Part shown: piece after piece, positions 8,326 through 17,378 of the stretch
How the letters are laid out: each line of letters starts with the position of its first letter
How positions within the stretch are numbered: the first letter of the stretch is position 1
Assembly (NCBI GenBank): GCA_963678275.1
Contig: OY782765.1
Location: forward strand, 3,968,001-4,032,000
Reading direction: 5' to 3'
DNA length: 64,000 bases
Source of the DNA: G963677445 sp963678275
Lineage (GTDB): Bacteria > Bacteroidota > Ignavibacteria > Ignavibacteriales > Melioribacteraceae
Notes under the pieces: generated by a model
What the model was told of the DNA's origin: nothing
The model's input: only the letters and a program-made list of their open reading frames with translations
Databases searched by the model: none
Program-made: the position numbers and the translations under genes

Positions 8326-9267
8326 TTGAAAAGTGTAATGCTGATATTATTTGTAGCTGTTTTATTTCTTTCAGGATGTTCTGAACAAAAGGGTATCAAT
8401 GAATTGTGGATTGAAAAAGCGCTTTCTGCTGATATTAATAATAAACAGCAGATAAAAGAACTCATTGATGAATTTATTTTAATTCATAAAGATAACAAGC
8501 TGCTTGAATATCAGAAAGGAATGTTATCATCCGGCGAAGAGGAGAGTATGCGGGTTCTTTTTCTTTCCGCCGAAAAAGTGAATCTCGATCAGGATGATGA
8601 TTTGGAGGTAATAATTCAGATAAGAGCAAATTATTCCGACACAAAACAATATGTGTCTGATAAAAAAGAAAAGGATTTTCAGATTATTTTTGAAAATGAA
8701 ATTTATACCCACATGGATGAACCGGAAATACTTACCGCTGCATTAAGTGATAGAACAAAAATATTCTATTTTAAAAGGATAAACTCCAGGGGAAGCGGAG
8801 CTTGGCTCAATACTTATGATTTTTACCGAATGCTTAACGGGGAGGTTAAAAAAGTATTGGAAGTGGTCAAAACTTCAAACTTTGCCCTGGGAACCGACAA
8901 CATTCAGCAAAATTCAAAAACAAATTCCGTAAAAGTGACGGATGATAAAATAGTGATCGATTTTGAATATGATATCTATGCGCCGTATGAGATGGAAAAA
9001 AAACTTCGCGTAAATGATTCTGATGGATTATTCAAAGGAAACGAAAATTTTGTTTTTGAATGGAATGATAAGGAAAACATATACGCGCTCGCGAAGAATG
9101 ATGATTTCAAACTCAACGAAAAACAGCTCGAATATTTTAAGTTTCTCGGTGATGATGAAAAGTTTGTAGATTCATTTAGGAAAGAGCTGCTGGAATTAGG
9201 GAAAGAAAAAAAATCAGGCAAAGGAAAAATTGCCCGATACCTGTTGAAAAAAGTTTCAGCGAAATAG
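8326..9267 (+). CDS. lipoprotein of unknown function
   Basis: 313 residues. The TTG start at 8326 is supported by GGGAG seven bases upstream and by the signal it produces: a hydrophobic segment ending in the lipobox LSGC (Cys18). The mature part is charged and lysine-rich. It contains two strand-rich segments (about 75-160 and 165-245) and a helical C-terminus. I recognise no enzymatic motif. The protein should sit on a membrane facing the periplasm. It has its own terminator-like hairpin and no close partner, so it is probably monocistronic. Confidence 0.8.
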   Translation: MKSVMLILFVAVLFLSGCSEQKGINELWIEKALSADINNKQQIKELIDEFILIHKDNKLLEYQKGMLSSGEEESMRVLFLSAEKVNLDQDDDLEVIIQIRANYSDTKQYVSDKKEKDFQIIFENEIYTHMDEPEILTAALSDRTKIFYFKRINSRGSGAWLNTYDFYRMLNGEVKKVLEVVKTSNFALGTDNIQQNSKTNSVKVTDDKIVIDFEYDIYAPYEMEKKLRVNDSDGLFKGNENFVFEWNDKENIYALAKNDDFKLNEKQLEYFKFLGDDEKFVDSFRKELLELGKEKKSGKGKIARYLLKKVSAK

Positions 9268-9314
9268 TAGTAATTTAGAGGGCAGAACCACTTTCCGATA
9301 ATATAAACGATTTC

Positions 9315-9355
9315 AGCGCCATTGATTATCACCGAAGCTAAATCAAAATGGCGCT
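9315..9355 (+). terminator. terminator-like hairpin
   Basis: AGCGCCAT (9315-9322) pairs with ATGGCGCT (9348-9355), extended by TGATT/AATCA inside; TTATTGTT follows. It is probably the end of the lipoprotein transcript. The T-tract is weak. Confidence 0.55.
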
Positions 9356-10066
9356 TATTGTTCAGACACAAAACATAGACTGAAACAGCCAGAACAAGAA
9401 GGAAGAGGAAAGAAATCACCATAATCATAAACTGGAAAACCAGAAGAAAAAGTGGTTAGTGGAGAGTGAAGAGATAAGAACCTGCAATTTTTCTTTAAGA
9501 TAACTTCAAAATCCCAAAAAAGTCCCGCCCGGGACTTATTTCCCTTTCTTTATACATTTCCCCCTATTTGAAAACAGGGGCTATTATCTTTCATCCCTGC
9601 CGGGATTCTTTTTTGTATGATACTATTTATAAAGAGATGAATCAGATGTAAAAGGTCCCGCCAGGGATTCTCCGCGGCGAACAGGCAGACAGAATTACCC
9701 GGTAAATTAATGGTCAAATAGAATTTTGCCATTTTGCGCAGAAGATAACACCTTACGGAATAATCTGGCAGAGCCAAAAAAAAATGAATCCGGAAAAAGA
9801 ATCGTACTCGTATTCGTACTCGTACTTCGTACTCCTCTTTACCAAAACGCTCAGGTTATTCCAGAACGAGGACGATTACGAGCACCTGTTCTACGAGTAC
9901 GGATATGGTTCCTATTTATCAACTTGCGCCATTCCATATTCAGCCATTAAAAGCAAGAAAATAATTGTTGATGCGCGGAAAACAGGCAGCAAGGGAATTT
10001 TGAAATTTCCCTTGTTGTTACATATCAAAAGTACAAAAATCCAATTCTATCTCAGGTTAAATCAAA
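9356..10066. other. intergenic region with hairpins and a GTACTC-rich inverted repeat
   Basis: 710 bases without a convincing gene. It holds a short GC palindrome at 9520-9537 (AAGTCCCG...CGGGACTT), a related GTCCCG motif near 9653, and the large imperfect inverted repeat at 9801-9906. The frame at 9784-10125 is an artefact of that repeat (see rejected items). Confidence 0.55.
9801..9906. repeat. imperfect inverted repeat built from TACTCG units
   Basis: The left arm (9801-9845) repeats TCGTACTCGTA-like units. The right arm (9861-9906) is largely its reverse complement, with a 10-base perfect match CGTACTCGTA/TACGAGTACG at the outer end. It would fold into a long imperfect hairpin with a short loop. 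It may be a mobile palindromic element. Confidence 0.55.
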
Positions 10067-12370
10067 ATGTTATTCTCAGTTTTGTCGGGATTCATATATA
10101 CAATATTGAGCCCGGCAATAAATAAATTACCTTCAAAAATTATCGGCTGGGTCTTTTCAATTCCGCCGCTCGGTATTTTTATATATTTTCTGACATTTTA
10201 TAAAAATATCAGCAATGGTCAGGTTGTCAGGGAAACATATAGCTGGGTATCTGGCCTCGGTGTTGATCTCTCTTTTTACCTCGATGGACTGAGCTTAATT
10301 TTTGTGCTGATTATCAGTTTCGCGGGCTTCGCGGTTTTTCTTTATGCCGGAAGTTATCTGAAAGGGAACAGCTACCTGACAAGGTTTTATATTTACCTGC
10401 TCGTTTTTATGGCCTCAATGCTGGGACTGGTTTTATCTGATAACCTTATTACACTTTTTATTTTCTGGGAACTTACAAGTATCAGCTCCTATCTTCTGAT
10501 AGGATTTTACCACTCAAAGGAGAAATCAAGAAAATCTGCTCTTCAGGCTCTTCTTGTTACCGGCGGGGGAGGACTCGCGCTGATGGCGGGACTCATTCTT
10601 CTCGGAATTATTTCAGAAAGCTGGTCGGTCTCCGGCCTGAAAGAATTAAATGAGGTAATTCTGGCGCATAAATATTATCCGGCGGCAGTAATATTAATAC
10701 TCATCGGAGCATTTACAAAATCAGCGCAGTTTCCATTCCATTTCTGGCTGCCTAACGCTATGGAAGCGCCCGCGCCTGTGAGCGCGTATCTTCATTCGGC
10801 TACAATGGTTAAAGCGGGTATTTACCTGATGGCGAGGCTTAATCCCGCACTCGGAGGAAACTGGCTCTGGAATGATATGCTGCTTTTATTTGGCGCGGTC
10901 ACCATGATATCTGCCGCGCTTATGGCATTCAGGCAGACCGATCTTAAAAAACTGCTGGCTTATTCAACATTGAGTGTGCTCGGAACTCTGACAATGCTGC
11001 TCGGAATAGGAAGTGATCTCGCGATAAAAGCATTTATTATTTTTCTGATCGCCCATTCTCTTTATAAAGGGACTCTCTTTATGATTGCAGGAATAATTGA
11101 TCATAAGACAGGAACAAGAAATATAGATAAGCTGGGGGGACTATACCGGATCATGCCGGTTACAGCGCTGATTGCCTCGGCGGCGTCCCTTTCCAAAATG
11201 GGAATTATACCCCTTATCGGATTTATCGGTAAAGAAACAGTTTACGCTTCGGCTCTGGAGTTTACAAGGTTTGGTTACCTTTTTATCGCTCTGGCAATTA
11301 TGGCAAATATATTTATTGTTTATATAACACTCGCGACCGGGTTCAAACCATTTTGGGGCAACTTTAAAGAAACTCCGAAAAAACCTTTTGAGGCTCCCTT
11401 CGGGATGTATTTCGGCCCCCTTATCCTTGCTCTCGGCGGTTTTATTCTTGGAATTTTCGCTCCGGTAATGGTCGGAAACCTCATTAACAATTCCGAAATA
11501 GGTATTATCGCGGCAAACCTTAATATTCCCGTAAAACTGTGGCATGGCTTTAATCTTGAACTGCTTCTCAGTTTCCTGACCGTTTTATCAGGAGCCGCGC
11601 TCTATTTTTCAAGGAAAAAACTAATTAAGATAGTCTCGAAATTAGAAGCTCCTTCCTTCCTCAAACCATCTGTATGGTACGAACATTTATTGCAGCGGAC
11701 AATAGATTTTGCGGGATATCAGAGCAGAGTCATTCAGAACGGACACCTGGGAATATATCTTTTTGTTATTCTGACTGCCACATTTATAACTGTATATTAT
11801 TTTGCCGCTGAAAATATAACTCTGCAATTACCGGAATATATTTCAATGCCCCCGTTTTATGAATTGATTCCGGGGCTGCTTATCGTGGGCTCCTCGATTA
11901 TGGCTGTAAAATCGGCTACAAGAATTACATCTATTGTTTCAGTTGGTATTGTAGGACTGTCGGTCGCGATGATATTTATATTATACAGCGCTCCCGATCT
12001 GGCGATAACACAGTTTTCCATCGAAACCCTGACCGTTGTGCTCTTTGTGTTGGTTTTATATAAGCTGCCGAAAAATGTACCGTTATCAGGAAAATCAAGG
12101 CGCTCGCGTGATATGCTGATTTCTGTCGCGGGAGGAGCGGCTATAAGTATTATCACACTCCTTATTATCTCAAATCCGATAGACCCTGAATTAAAAAAAT
12201 ATTTCAGCGAAAACAGTTTTCCCCTGGGAAAAGGTCAGAATATTGTCAATGTAATTCTTGTCGATTTCCGGGCTTTGGATACGCTGGGTGAAATAACTGT
12301 TCTGGCTGTCGCGGCTATTGGTGTGGCAGCTTTACTCAGGAAAAACAGGGAAAAAGAGGGGGTTATATGA
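10067..12370 (+). CDS. mrpA: Na+/H+ antiporter subunit MrpA
   Basis: 767 residues, a normal length for MrpA. The first 500 residues are an NADH-quinone oxidoreductase ND5-like core: FWELTSISSYLLIGFYHS, FPFHFWLPNAMEAPAPVSAYLHSATMVKAG and LLAYSTLSVLG are all present. These carry the Glu, Lys and His of the proton path. The C-terminal 150 residues hold the MbhD-like segment (YSAPDLAITQFSIETLTVVLFVLV) and an MbhE-like end (DFRALDTLGEITVLAVAAIGV). It is the largest subunit of a membrane complex exchanging Na+ for H+. The stop overlaps mrpB by 4 bases. Confidence 0.95.
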   Translation: MLFSVLSGFIYTILSPAINKLPSKIIGWVFSIPPLGIFIYFLTFYKNISNGQVVRETYSWVSGLGVDLSFYLDGLSLIFVLIISFAGFAVFLYAGSYLKGNSYLTRFYIYLLVFMASMLGLVLSDNLITLFIFWELTSISSYLLIGFYHSKEKSRKSALQALLVTGGGGLALMAGLILLGIISESWSVSGLKELNEVILAHKYYPAAVILILIGAFTKSAQFPFHFWLPNAMEAPAPVSAYLHSATMVKAGIYLMARLNPALGGNWLWNDMLLLFGAVTMISAALMAFRQTDLKKLLAYSTLSVLGTLTMLLGIGSDLAIKAFIIFLIAHSLYKGTLFMIAGIIDHKTGTRNIDKLGGLYRIMPVTALIASAASLSKMGIIPLIGFIGKETVYASALEFTRFGYLFIALAIMANIFIVYITLATGFKPFWGNFKETPKKPFEAPFGMYFGPLILALGGFILGIFAPVMVGNLINNSEIGIIAANLNIPVKLWHGFNLELLLSFLTVLSGAALYFSRKKLIKIVSKLEAPSFLKPSVWYEHLLQRTIDFAGYQSRVIQNGHLGIYLFVILTATFITVYYFAAENITLQLPEYISMPPFYELIPGLLIVGSSIMAVKSATRITSIVSVGIVGLSVAMIFILYSAPDLAITQFSIETLTVVLFVLVLYKLPKNVPLSGKSRRSRDMLISVAGGAAISIITLLIISNPIDPELKKYFSENSFPLGKGQNIVNVILVDFRALDTLGEITVLAVAAIGVAALLRKNREKEGVI

Positions 12371-12792
12371 AACATTCGGTGATCTTATCAGCGGCGATAA
12401 AATATCTTATTCCCCTTCTCCTGATATTTTCAATTTTCCTCCTTTTCCGGGGGCATAACGATCCGGGAGGGGGATTTGCAGGAGGATTGACGGCTTCAGC
12501 GGCCGCGGCCCTTTACCTGCTCGCTAACGGAGTAAATGAAACAAAAAAATTTTTACGGGTTAATCCCACAACTCTTATTGCCGCGGGACTGATAATTGCC
12601 CTGCTTAGCGGCTTGCCCGGAATATTTAGCGGTGATGAGTTTATGAAAGCTTTATGGCTGGATATAAAACTTCCGGTAGTTGGTAAACCTGGCACCCCGA
12701 TTCTTTTTGATATTGGGGTCTATCTTCTCGTAGCGGGAATGGTAATCAAAATTCTGTTCAACCTTTCTGAATCGGAGGGTTCATGGAACTGA
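12367..12792 (+). CDS. mrpB: Na+/H+ antiporter subunit MrpB
   Basis: 141 residues with four predicted membrane helices. The signature RGHNDPGGGFAGGL at about 28-41 is the conserved loop of MrpB (MnhB) proteins, and FDIGVYLLVAGMV near the C-terminus is also typical. It has no transport motif of its own and acts as part of the hetero-oligomeric Mrp complex. The start overlaps mrpA by 4 bases, and the gene overlaps mrpC by 10 bases. Confidence 0.95.
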   Translation: MKHSVILSAAIKYLIPLLLIFSIFLLFRGHNDPGGGFAGGLTASAAAALYLLANGVNETKKFLRVNPTTLIAAGLIIALLSGLPGIFSGDEFMKALWLDIKLPVVGKPGTPILFDIGVYLLVAGMVIKILFNLSESEGSWN

Positions 12793-13127
12793 TGCTGGTT
12801 ATTGTAATCGGAATATTATATTCCGCCGGGTTTTATCTGCTGCTGAGAAGAAGCTTTATAAAAATTATTGTTGGCCTCATACTGCTCGGTAATGCGGTAA
12901 ATCTACTAATCTTTACAGCCGGAAGAGTGACATCGGGGAATCCCGCGTTTACCGGCCCCGGCGGATTTGTATCCGGGGATATAGCCGATCCTCTTCCACA
13001 GGCGCTTGTGCTTACAGCAATAGTGATAGGCTTTGGAATTCAGGCATTTGTTATTGTATTATTCAGACGGGTTTGGGAAGCAGGAAAAGAAGCTGACCCC
13101 GACAAACTTAAGGCATCGGAGGATTAA
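12783..13127 (+). CDS. mrpC: Na+/H+ antiporter subunit MrpC (NuoK-like)
   Basis: 114 residues and three membrane helices. It resembles NuoK: GLILLGNAVNLLIF in the second helix and DPLPQALVLTAIVIGFGIQAF in the third, where the DP-PQALVLTAIVI pattern is diagnostic for MrpC/MnhC. It lies between mrpB and mrpD with overlaps of 10 and 1 bases, so translation is coupled throughout this operon. Confidence 0.95.
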   Translation: MELMLVIVIGILYSAGFYLLLRRSFIKIIVGLILLGNAVNLLIFTAGRVTSGNPAFTGPGGFVSGDIADPLPQALVLTAIVIGFGIQAFVIVLFRRVWEAGKEADPDKLKASED

Positions 13128-14614
13128 TGATTTTTCTGCCAATAATATCACCCCTCTTTTTCGCTGTCATAATGTTTTTTATGTGGAAAAAAATAAAACC
13201 GCAGAGGATTCTTTCTGTTGTTTCTGCCATATTTTCGCTGGTGATATCTCTTATAATTTTCTCTGATGTTTATGAAAACGGAATTATCAGCGCGCAGGCA
13301 GGCGGCTGGCCCGCTCCTTTCGGTATTTCTTTTGTCGCTGATATTTTCAGCGCTGTAATGGTAATTATCACCGCGGTGGTAGGACTCGCTGTGGCGGTTT
13401 ATTCACTTGCTAATGTTAAGCCCGATGATGAAAAAACAGGATATTATCCCCTCTATCAGATATTGCTTGTAGGAATAAACGGAGCGTTTCTTACCGGCGA
13501 TATATTTAATCTTTATGTTTGGTTCGAGGTAATGTTAATCAGCTCATTTGTTCTGCTGGCGCTTGGCGGAAAAAGAAAGCAGCTTGAAGGAGCTGTAAAA
13601 TATGTATTGCTGAACCTGGTTTCTTCATCCCTTTTCCTCGCGGGAATAGGAATGTTATATGGTATGGCGGGAACATTAAACATGGCTGATTTAGCCGTAA
13701 AACTTCCCGCTCTGAAAGATACCGGCATGATTGAAATTGTCCCGGTACTTTTTCTTGCCGCGTTTGGTATTAAGTCGGCCCTTTTTCCCTTGTTTTTCTG
13801 GCTTCCTTCTTCATACCACACACCTTCTCATGCCACCTCGGCAATCTTCGCGGGTCTGCTTACAAAGGTCGGTGTTTATTCCCTTATCAGGGTATTCACA
13901 CTGATATTTCCCGGTAATGATTCAATAAACATAATTCTGCTTATTATAGCCGGTCTTACGATGTTAAGCGGTGTTCTGGGAGCAGCTTCGCAGATGGATT
14001 TTCGGAAAATTTTGTCCTTTCATATTATCAGCCAGATAGGATACATGATTATGGGTCTCGCGCTTCAATCACCGCTGGCTATTGCGGGGGCGATATTTTA
14101 TATGATTCATCACATTATTGTTAAAACAAATCTGTTTCTTGTAAGTGGAATAGTTGAGGAAATGAACGGAACAACAAAGCTGAAAAAGCTTGGAGGGTTA
14201 TATAAATCACACCTCTTTACCGCGGCGCTTTTCCTGATACCCGCGCTGTCACTTGCCGGAATTCCCCCGCTCAGCGGTTTCTGGGCTAAGTTCACCATTA
14301 TAAAATCGGGACTCGACGCGTCAGAATATATCATTGTGGGTGTATCTTTGTTCGTCGGGCTTCTGACTTTGTTCAGCATGACTAAAATCTGGAATGAAGT
14401 ATTCTGGAAAGAGAAAGAAAATACTGAATCTGATGTAACTGAGCTGACCGCCGTAAAAAAAATCACACTCTATCTGCCGGTGGTTTTCCTCGCGATTATA
14501 ACTATAACAATCGGCTTAAATGCTGGTCCTTTTTTTGACGCTGCTGCGAGAGCCTCTGAAGAATTGCTTAATCCCTCGGTTTACATAGAAGCTGTTCTGG
14601 GAGGGTCCAAATGA
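13127..14614 (+). CDS. mrpD: Na+/H+ antiporter subunit MrpD
   Basis: 495 residues and about 14 membrane helices, an ND2/ND4-like antiporter subunit. Conserved stretches include YVWFEVMLISSFVLLALGG (the Glu in helix 5), FGIKSALFPLFFWLPSSYHT, THATSAIFAGLLTKVGVYSL-type sequence with its Lys, and HIISQIGYMIMGLAL. Together with MrpA it forms the proton-translocating half of the complex. It begins on the last base of the mrpC stop and overlaps mrpE by 4 bases. Confidence 0.95.
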   Translation: MIFLPIISPLFFAVIMFFMWKKIKPQRILSVVSAIFSLVISLIIFSDVYENGIISAQAGGWPAPFGISFVADIFSAVMVIITAVVGLAVAVYSLANVKPDDEKTGYYPLYQILLVGINGAFLTGDIFNLYVWFEVMLISSFVLLALGGKRKQLEGAVKYVLLNLVSSSLFLAGIGMLYGMAGTLNMADLAVKLPALKDTGMIEIVPVLFLAAFGIKSALFPLFFWLPSSYHTPSHATSAIFAGLLTKVGVYSLIRVFTLIFPGNDSINIILLIIAGLTMLSGVLGAASQMDFRKILSFHIISQIGYMIMGLALQSPLAIAGAIFYMIHHIIVKTNLFLVSGIVEEMNGTTKLKKLGGLYKSHLFTAALFLIPALSLAGIPPLSGFWAKFTIIKSGLDASEYIIVGVSLFVGLLTLFSMTKIWNEVFWKEKENTESDVTELTAVKKITLYLPVVFLAIITITIGLNAGPFFDAAARASEELLNPSVYIEAVLGGSK

Positions 14615-15084
14615 AAAGTCTGCTGTTAAACTTTCTCCTTGCTGTCCTGTGGATTTTTCTTTCCGGTGAATTCAATTTTGAAAATCTGCTGGAAGGATTT
14701 CTTGTGGGTTTCATAGTAATATGGATTGGCAAATATGCGTCGAAAAGCAATAACTATTTCGGAAAAACTCTGCTGATCATAAAGTTTTTCTTCTATTTCA
14801 TTTATGAGCTTTTTATCGCTAATATCCGTGTGGCAAAGTTTGTTCTGATGCGCCGGGAAAAGATGAAACCGGGTATTATTGCCGTACCCCTTTCGGCAGA
14901 AAAGGATTTCGAGATAGTCCTGCTCTCCAATATAATAACATTAACTCCCGGAACACTTACTCTTGATATAAGCCCTGATAAAAAGGTAATTTATGTGCAT
15001 TCAATGTATGTAACCAATCCGGAGGATTTTCGCAGGGAAATAAAGGAGGGATTTGAAAAAAGAATTCTGGAGATTACAAGATGA
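14611..15084 (+). CDS. mrpE: Na+/H+ antiporter subunit MrpE
   Basis: 157 residues. Two or three N-terminal membrane helices are followed by a cytoplasmic domain. The conserved LLSNIITLTPGTLTLDIS at about 109-126 and VYVHSMYV-like VIYVHSMYVTNPE identify MrpE. The subunit helps stabilise the complex in the membrane. It overlaps mrpD and mrpF by 4 bases each. Confidence 0.94.
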   Translation: MKSLLLNFLLAVLWIFLSGEFNFENLLEGFLVGFIVIWIGKYASKSNNYFGKTLLIIKFFFYFIYELFIANIRVAKFVLMRREKMKPGIIAVPLSAEKDFEIVLLSNIITLTPGTLTLDISPDKKVIYVHSMYVTNPEDFRREIKEGFEKRILEITR

Positions 15085-15356
15085 TAGTTGAAAATGTTAT
15101 TTTTTACTTTGCCCTGCCGGTAATTTCTCTGTCACTCCTGCTGATTTTTATAAGGATGATAACCGGGCCCTCAACCGCGGACAGAATTGTGGCATTTGAT
15201 CTGATGACTGTGGCGGCAATATCAGCCCTCTCCCTTTACGCGATAATCTCCGGTTCTGAAAGAATCATTGATGTGGGAATAATAATCGCGCTTCTGGCAT
15301 TTTTGGGTACGGTAGCCTACGCATACTTTATTGAAAAGAGGGGAAGCAATGATTGA
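15081..15356 (+). CDS. mrpF: Na+/H+ antiporter subunit MrpF
   Basis: 91 residues and three membrane helices. The signature is GPSTADRIVAFDLMT at about 31-45, followed by DVGIIIALLAFLGTVAYAYF, as in MrpF/MnhF. The gene overlaps mrpE by 4 bases and mrpG by 8 bases. Confidence 0.94.
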   Translation: MIVENVIFYFALPVISLSLLLIFIRMITGPSTADRIVAFDLMTVAAISALSLYAIISGSERIIDVGIIIALLAFLGTVAYAYFIEKRGSND

Positions 15357-15708
15357 TCTTATAAGCTCAGGTTTTATTGTAGCAGGCGCCTTACTGATAT
15401 TTTTATCAGCCGCGGGTATACTGAGAATGCCTGATCTTTATCTCAGGATGTCGGCAACAACCAAGGGCGCTACGCTCGGCGCCGGTTTTATTCTGCTGGG
15501 AACAGCTCTTCACTTTTTTGATGTGGGGATATTCAGCCGTATTCTTGTGATCATTTTTCTGCTCGCGGTAACTACTCCGGTTGCCGCTCATTTAATCGGC
15601 AGAGCAGCTTATTTTAATGGTGTGCCGCTATGGAAACGCACAGCTTATGATGAAATGAAAAACGGGGATCGGGAAAGTAAACCAAAAAATGAAAAAAAGA
15701 TTGACTGA
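15349..15708 (+). CDS. mrpG: Na+/H+ antiporter subunit MrpG
   Basis: 119 residues from ATG 15349, which has GGGGA just upstream inside mrpF; the frame is open further but without a ribosome site. Three membrane helices are seen. RMPDLYLRMSATTKGATLGAGFILLG and LLAVTTPVAAHLIGRAAY are the MrpG (PhaG/MnhG) hallmarks. It completes the seven-subunit set in the canonical order A to G. The polar Lys-rich tail overlaps the region just before the channel gene. Confidence 0.94.
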   Translation: MIDLISSGFIVAGALLIFLSAAGILRMPDLYLRMSATTKGATLGAGFILLGTALHFFDVGIFSRILVIIFLLAVTTPVAAHLIGRAAYFNGVPLWKRTAYDEMKNGDRESKPKNEKKID

Positions 15709-15766
15709 TACCCGCCAGGAAACTTTTTTCAGAAAACAACTGGTTTACAGGAATAAAAATTCGACA

Positions 15767-16651
15767 ATGGAAATGAATTTAGCAGAAAAATCAAAAATTA
15801 TCGTTGAATCAAACTGGTTCCAGAAAATTATTCTGGCTCTGATATTTATTGCCGCTGTATTGATAGGGCTTGAAACATCCGATGAAATCATGAGCAGGTA
15901 TGGAGATATTCTCCATATCCTTGATAAGATTATTATTTATGCTTTTGCTCTCGAAGCATTTCTTAAAATGATGCAGTTTGGCCGGCGGTTCTACAAATAT
16001 TTTGAGAATCCCTGGAATATTTTTGACTTTATTATCGTGGTGGTCTGCTTTCTGCCGGGGGACTATCATTTTGCGGCAATCTTAAGGATGGCCAGGGTAT
16101 TAAGAGCTTTAAGACTGATAACCGCTGTTCCCAGGCTCCAGCTTCTTGTAAGAGCGCTTCTGCAAAGTATTCCTTCCATGACTTATGTAAGTCTGCTTCT
16201 CGGACTTCTGTTTTATGTTTATGCGGTACTTGGTGTATTTCTATGGGCAGATAATGATCCCTCTCATTTCAGGGATCTTCCCACTGCAATGATATCGCTT
16301 TTCAGGATAATTACTCTCGAAGACTGGACGGATGTAATGTATATAAATATGTTCGGGTCAGACAATGTGCCATTCGACCAGATTTCATCAGTGCCCGCGC
16401 AGCCGGAAGCCGCTCCGGTAACCGCGGCAGTCTATTTTATTTCATTTGTTGTTTTTGGTACGATGATAATGCTGAATCTTTTTATCGGAGTCATTATTAA
16501 CAGTATGAATGAGGCTCAAAAGGATATTCTGAAGGAAAAACTTTCTGAACCCAAAGTAAGTCCCGATTCAATCAAAGCTCTTCAGGAGGAACTGGAACAG
16601 CTTGAAGCTCATGTGGTGAAAATAAAAGACAGGCTGAAAAAGATTGGGTAG
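15767..16651 (+). CDS. bacterial voltage-gated cation channel (BacNav-type)
   Basis: 294 residues from ATG 15767, 58 bases after mrpG; the frame is open back into mrpG. It is a single six-helix domain that should assemble as a tetramer. S4 carries Arg107, 110, 113 and 116 at every third position. The pore loop has the selectivity filter T-L-E-D-W-T-D (183-189), where NaChBac-type sodium channels usually have TLESW-S/A. S6 (about 220-246, MIMLNLFIGVIINSM) is typical, and residues 264-293 form a C-terminal coiled coil as in NavAb and NavMs. The extra acidic residues make Ca2+ permeation possible. Its place behind the Mrp operon points to Na+ or pH homeostasis. Confidence 0.9.
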   Translation: MEMNLAEKSKIIVESNWFQKIILALIFIAAVLIGLETSDEIMSRYGDILHILDKIIIYAFALEAFLKMMQFGRRFYKYFENPWNIFDFIIVVVCFLPGDYHFAAILRMARVLRALRLITAVPRLQLLVRALLQSIPSMTYVSLLLGLLFYVYAVLGVFLWADNDPSHFRDLPTAMISLFRIITLEDWTDVMYINMFGSDNVPFDQISSVPAQPEAAPVTAAVYFISFVVFGTMIMLNLFIGVIINSMNEAQKDILKEKLSEPKVSPDSIKALQEELEQLEAHVVKIKDRLKKIG

Positions 16652-16685
16652 AGAGCCGGTAATTGAGATCAAAACAAGGTATTCT

Positions 16686-17291
16686 ATGAAATCATATAAT
16701 AAGTTTATCATCTTCTTAATTTTTATTTTCCCCCTTATTTCTTTGACGGCCCAGAACGATTTCAATGAATCCTTGCGATTTTTTCAGGAACAAAGAAAGG
16801 ATATCAACAGAACCGCGATGATGTTTCTTGGTTCCTGGGCAGCCGGGAATATTCTAACCGGTTTATATGGTAATTTTTCCACTGATGGAGAAAAGAAATA
16901 TTTCCACCAGTTTAATGCTATGTGGAATAGTGTAAACCTGGCTATCGCGGTTTTTGGATATATTGATGCCGCGGATGTATCTGGTTCTTACAGCAATCTT
17001 GACATCATAAAAGATTATAATTCTCTTCAGAATTTTTTACTGCTGAATACCGGTCTGGATATCGCGTATATCACTGCCAGTTTTTTTCTGAGGGAGCGCT
17101 CAAAAAATTCCGATAAGCGGGAACAGCTCAGGGGATATGGAAACAGTCTTCTGCTTCAGGGTGGTTTTCTTCTCGTGTTTGATATTGCTTTATATTATAT
17201 TCACCAGGGAAATGCCAACATAAATTTTTATCCTCATATGGAAAGTTTTTTCTCGGGTGGAGCGGGAATGGGAATGTCAATCCGGTTTTAG
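16686..17291 (+). CDS. exported membrane protein, DUF6992-like
   Basis: 201 residues from ATG 16686, chosen because it opens a classic signal peptide (MKSYNKFIIFLIFIFPLISLTAQ). The mature part has four hydrophobic segments (about 48-62, 80-95, 118-135, 155-172), with GSWAAGNILTGLYGNF and FHQFNAMWNSVNLAIA. This pattern fits a family I know as DUF6992 from Bacteroidota-like genomes; the label is from memory. The function is unknown. It lies 34 bases after the channel gene and may belong to the same transcript. Confidence 0.65.
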   Translation: MKSYNKFIIFLIFIFPLISLTAQNDFNESLRFFQEQRKDINRTAMMFLGSWAAGNILTGLYGNFSTDGEKKYFHQFNAMWNSVNLAIAVFGYIDAADVSGSYSNLDIIKDYNSLQNFLLLNTGLDIAYITASFFLRERSKNSDKREQLRGYGNSLLLQGGFLLVFDIALYYIHQGNANINFYPHMESFFSGGAGMGMSIRF

Positions 17292-17378
17292 CATAAAGTG
17301 TCAACTCATTTTCTTCAGGCGCGTCTAATCTGTTAAACCGAAAATGTATTTACTCTCGTTTCTTACAGTATTAATAAA

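Noticed and set aside
9784..10125. 113-residue frame with ESYSYSYSYF repeat
   Set aside because: It is generated by the TACTCG-unit inverted repeat, has no ribosome site and overlaps the start of mrpA in another frame.
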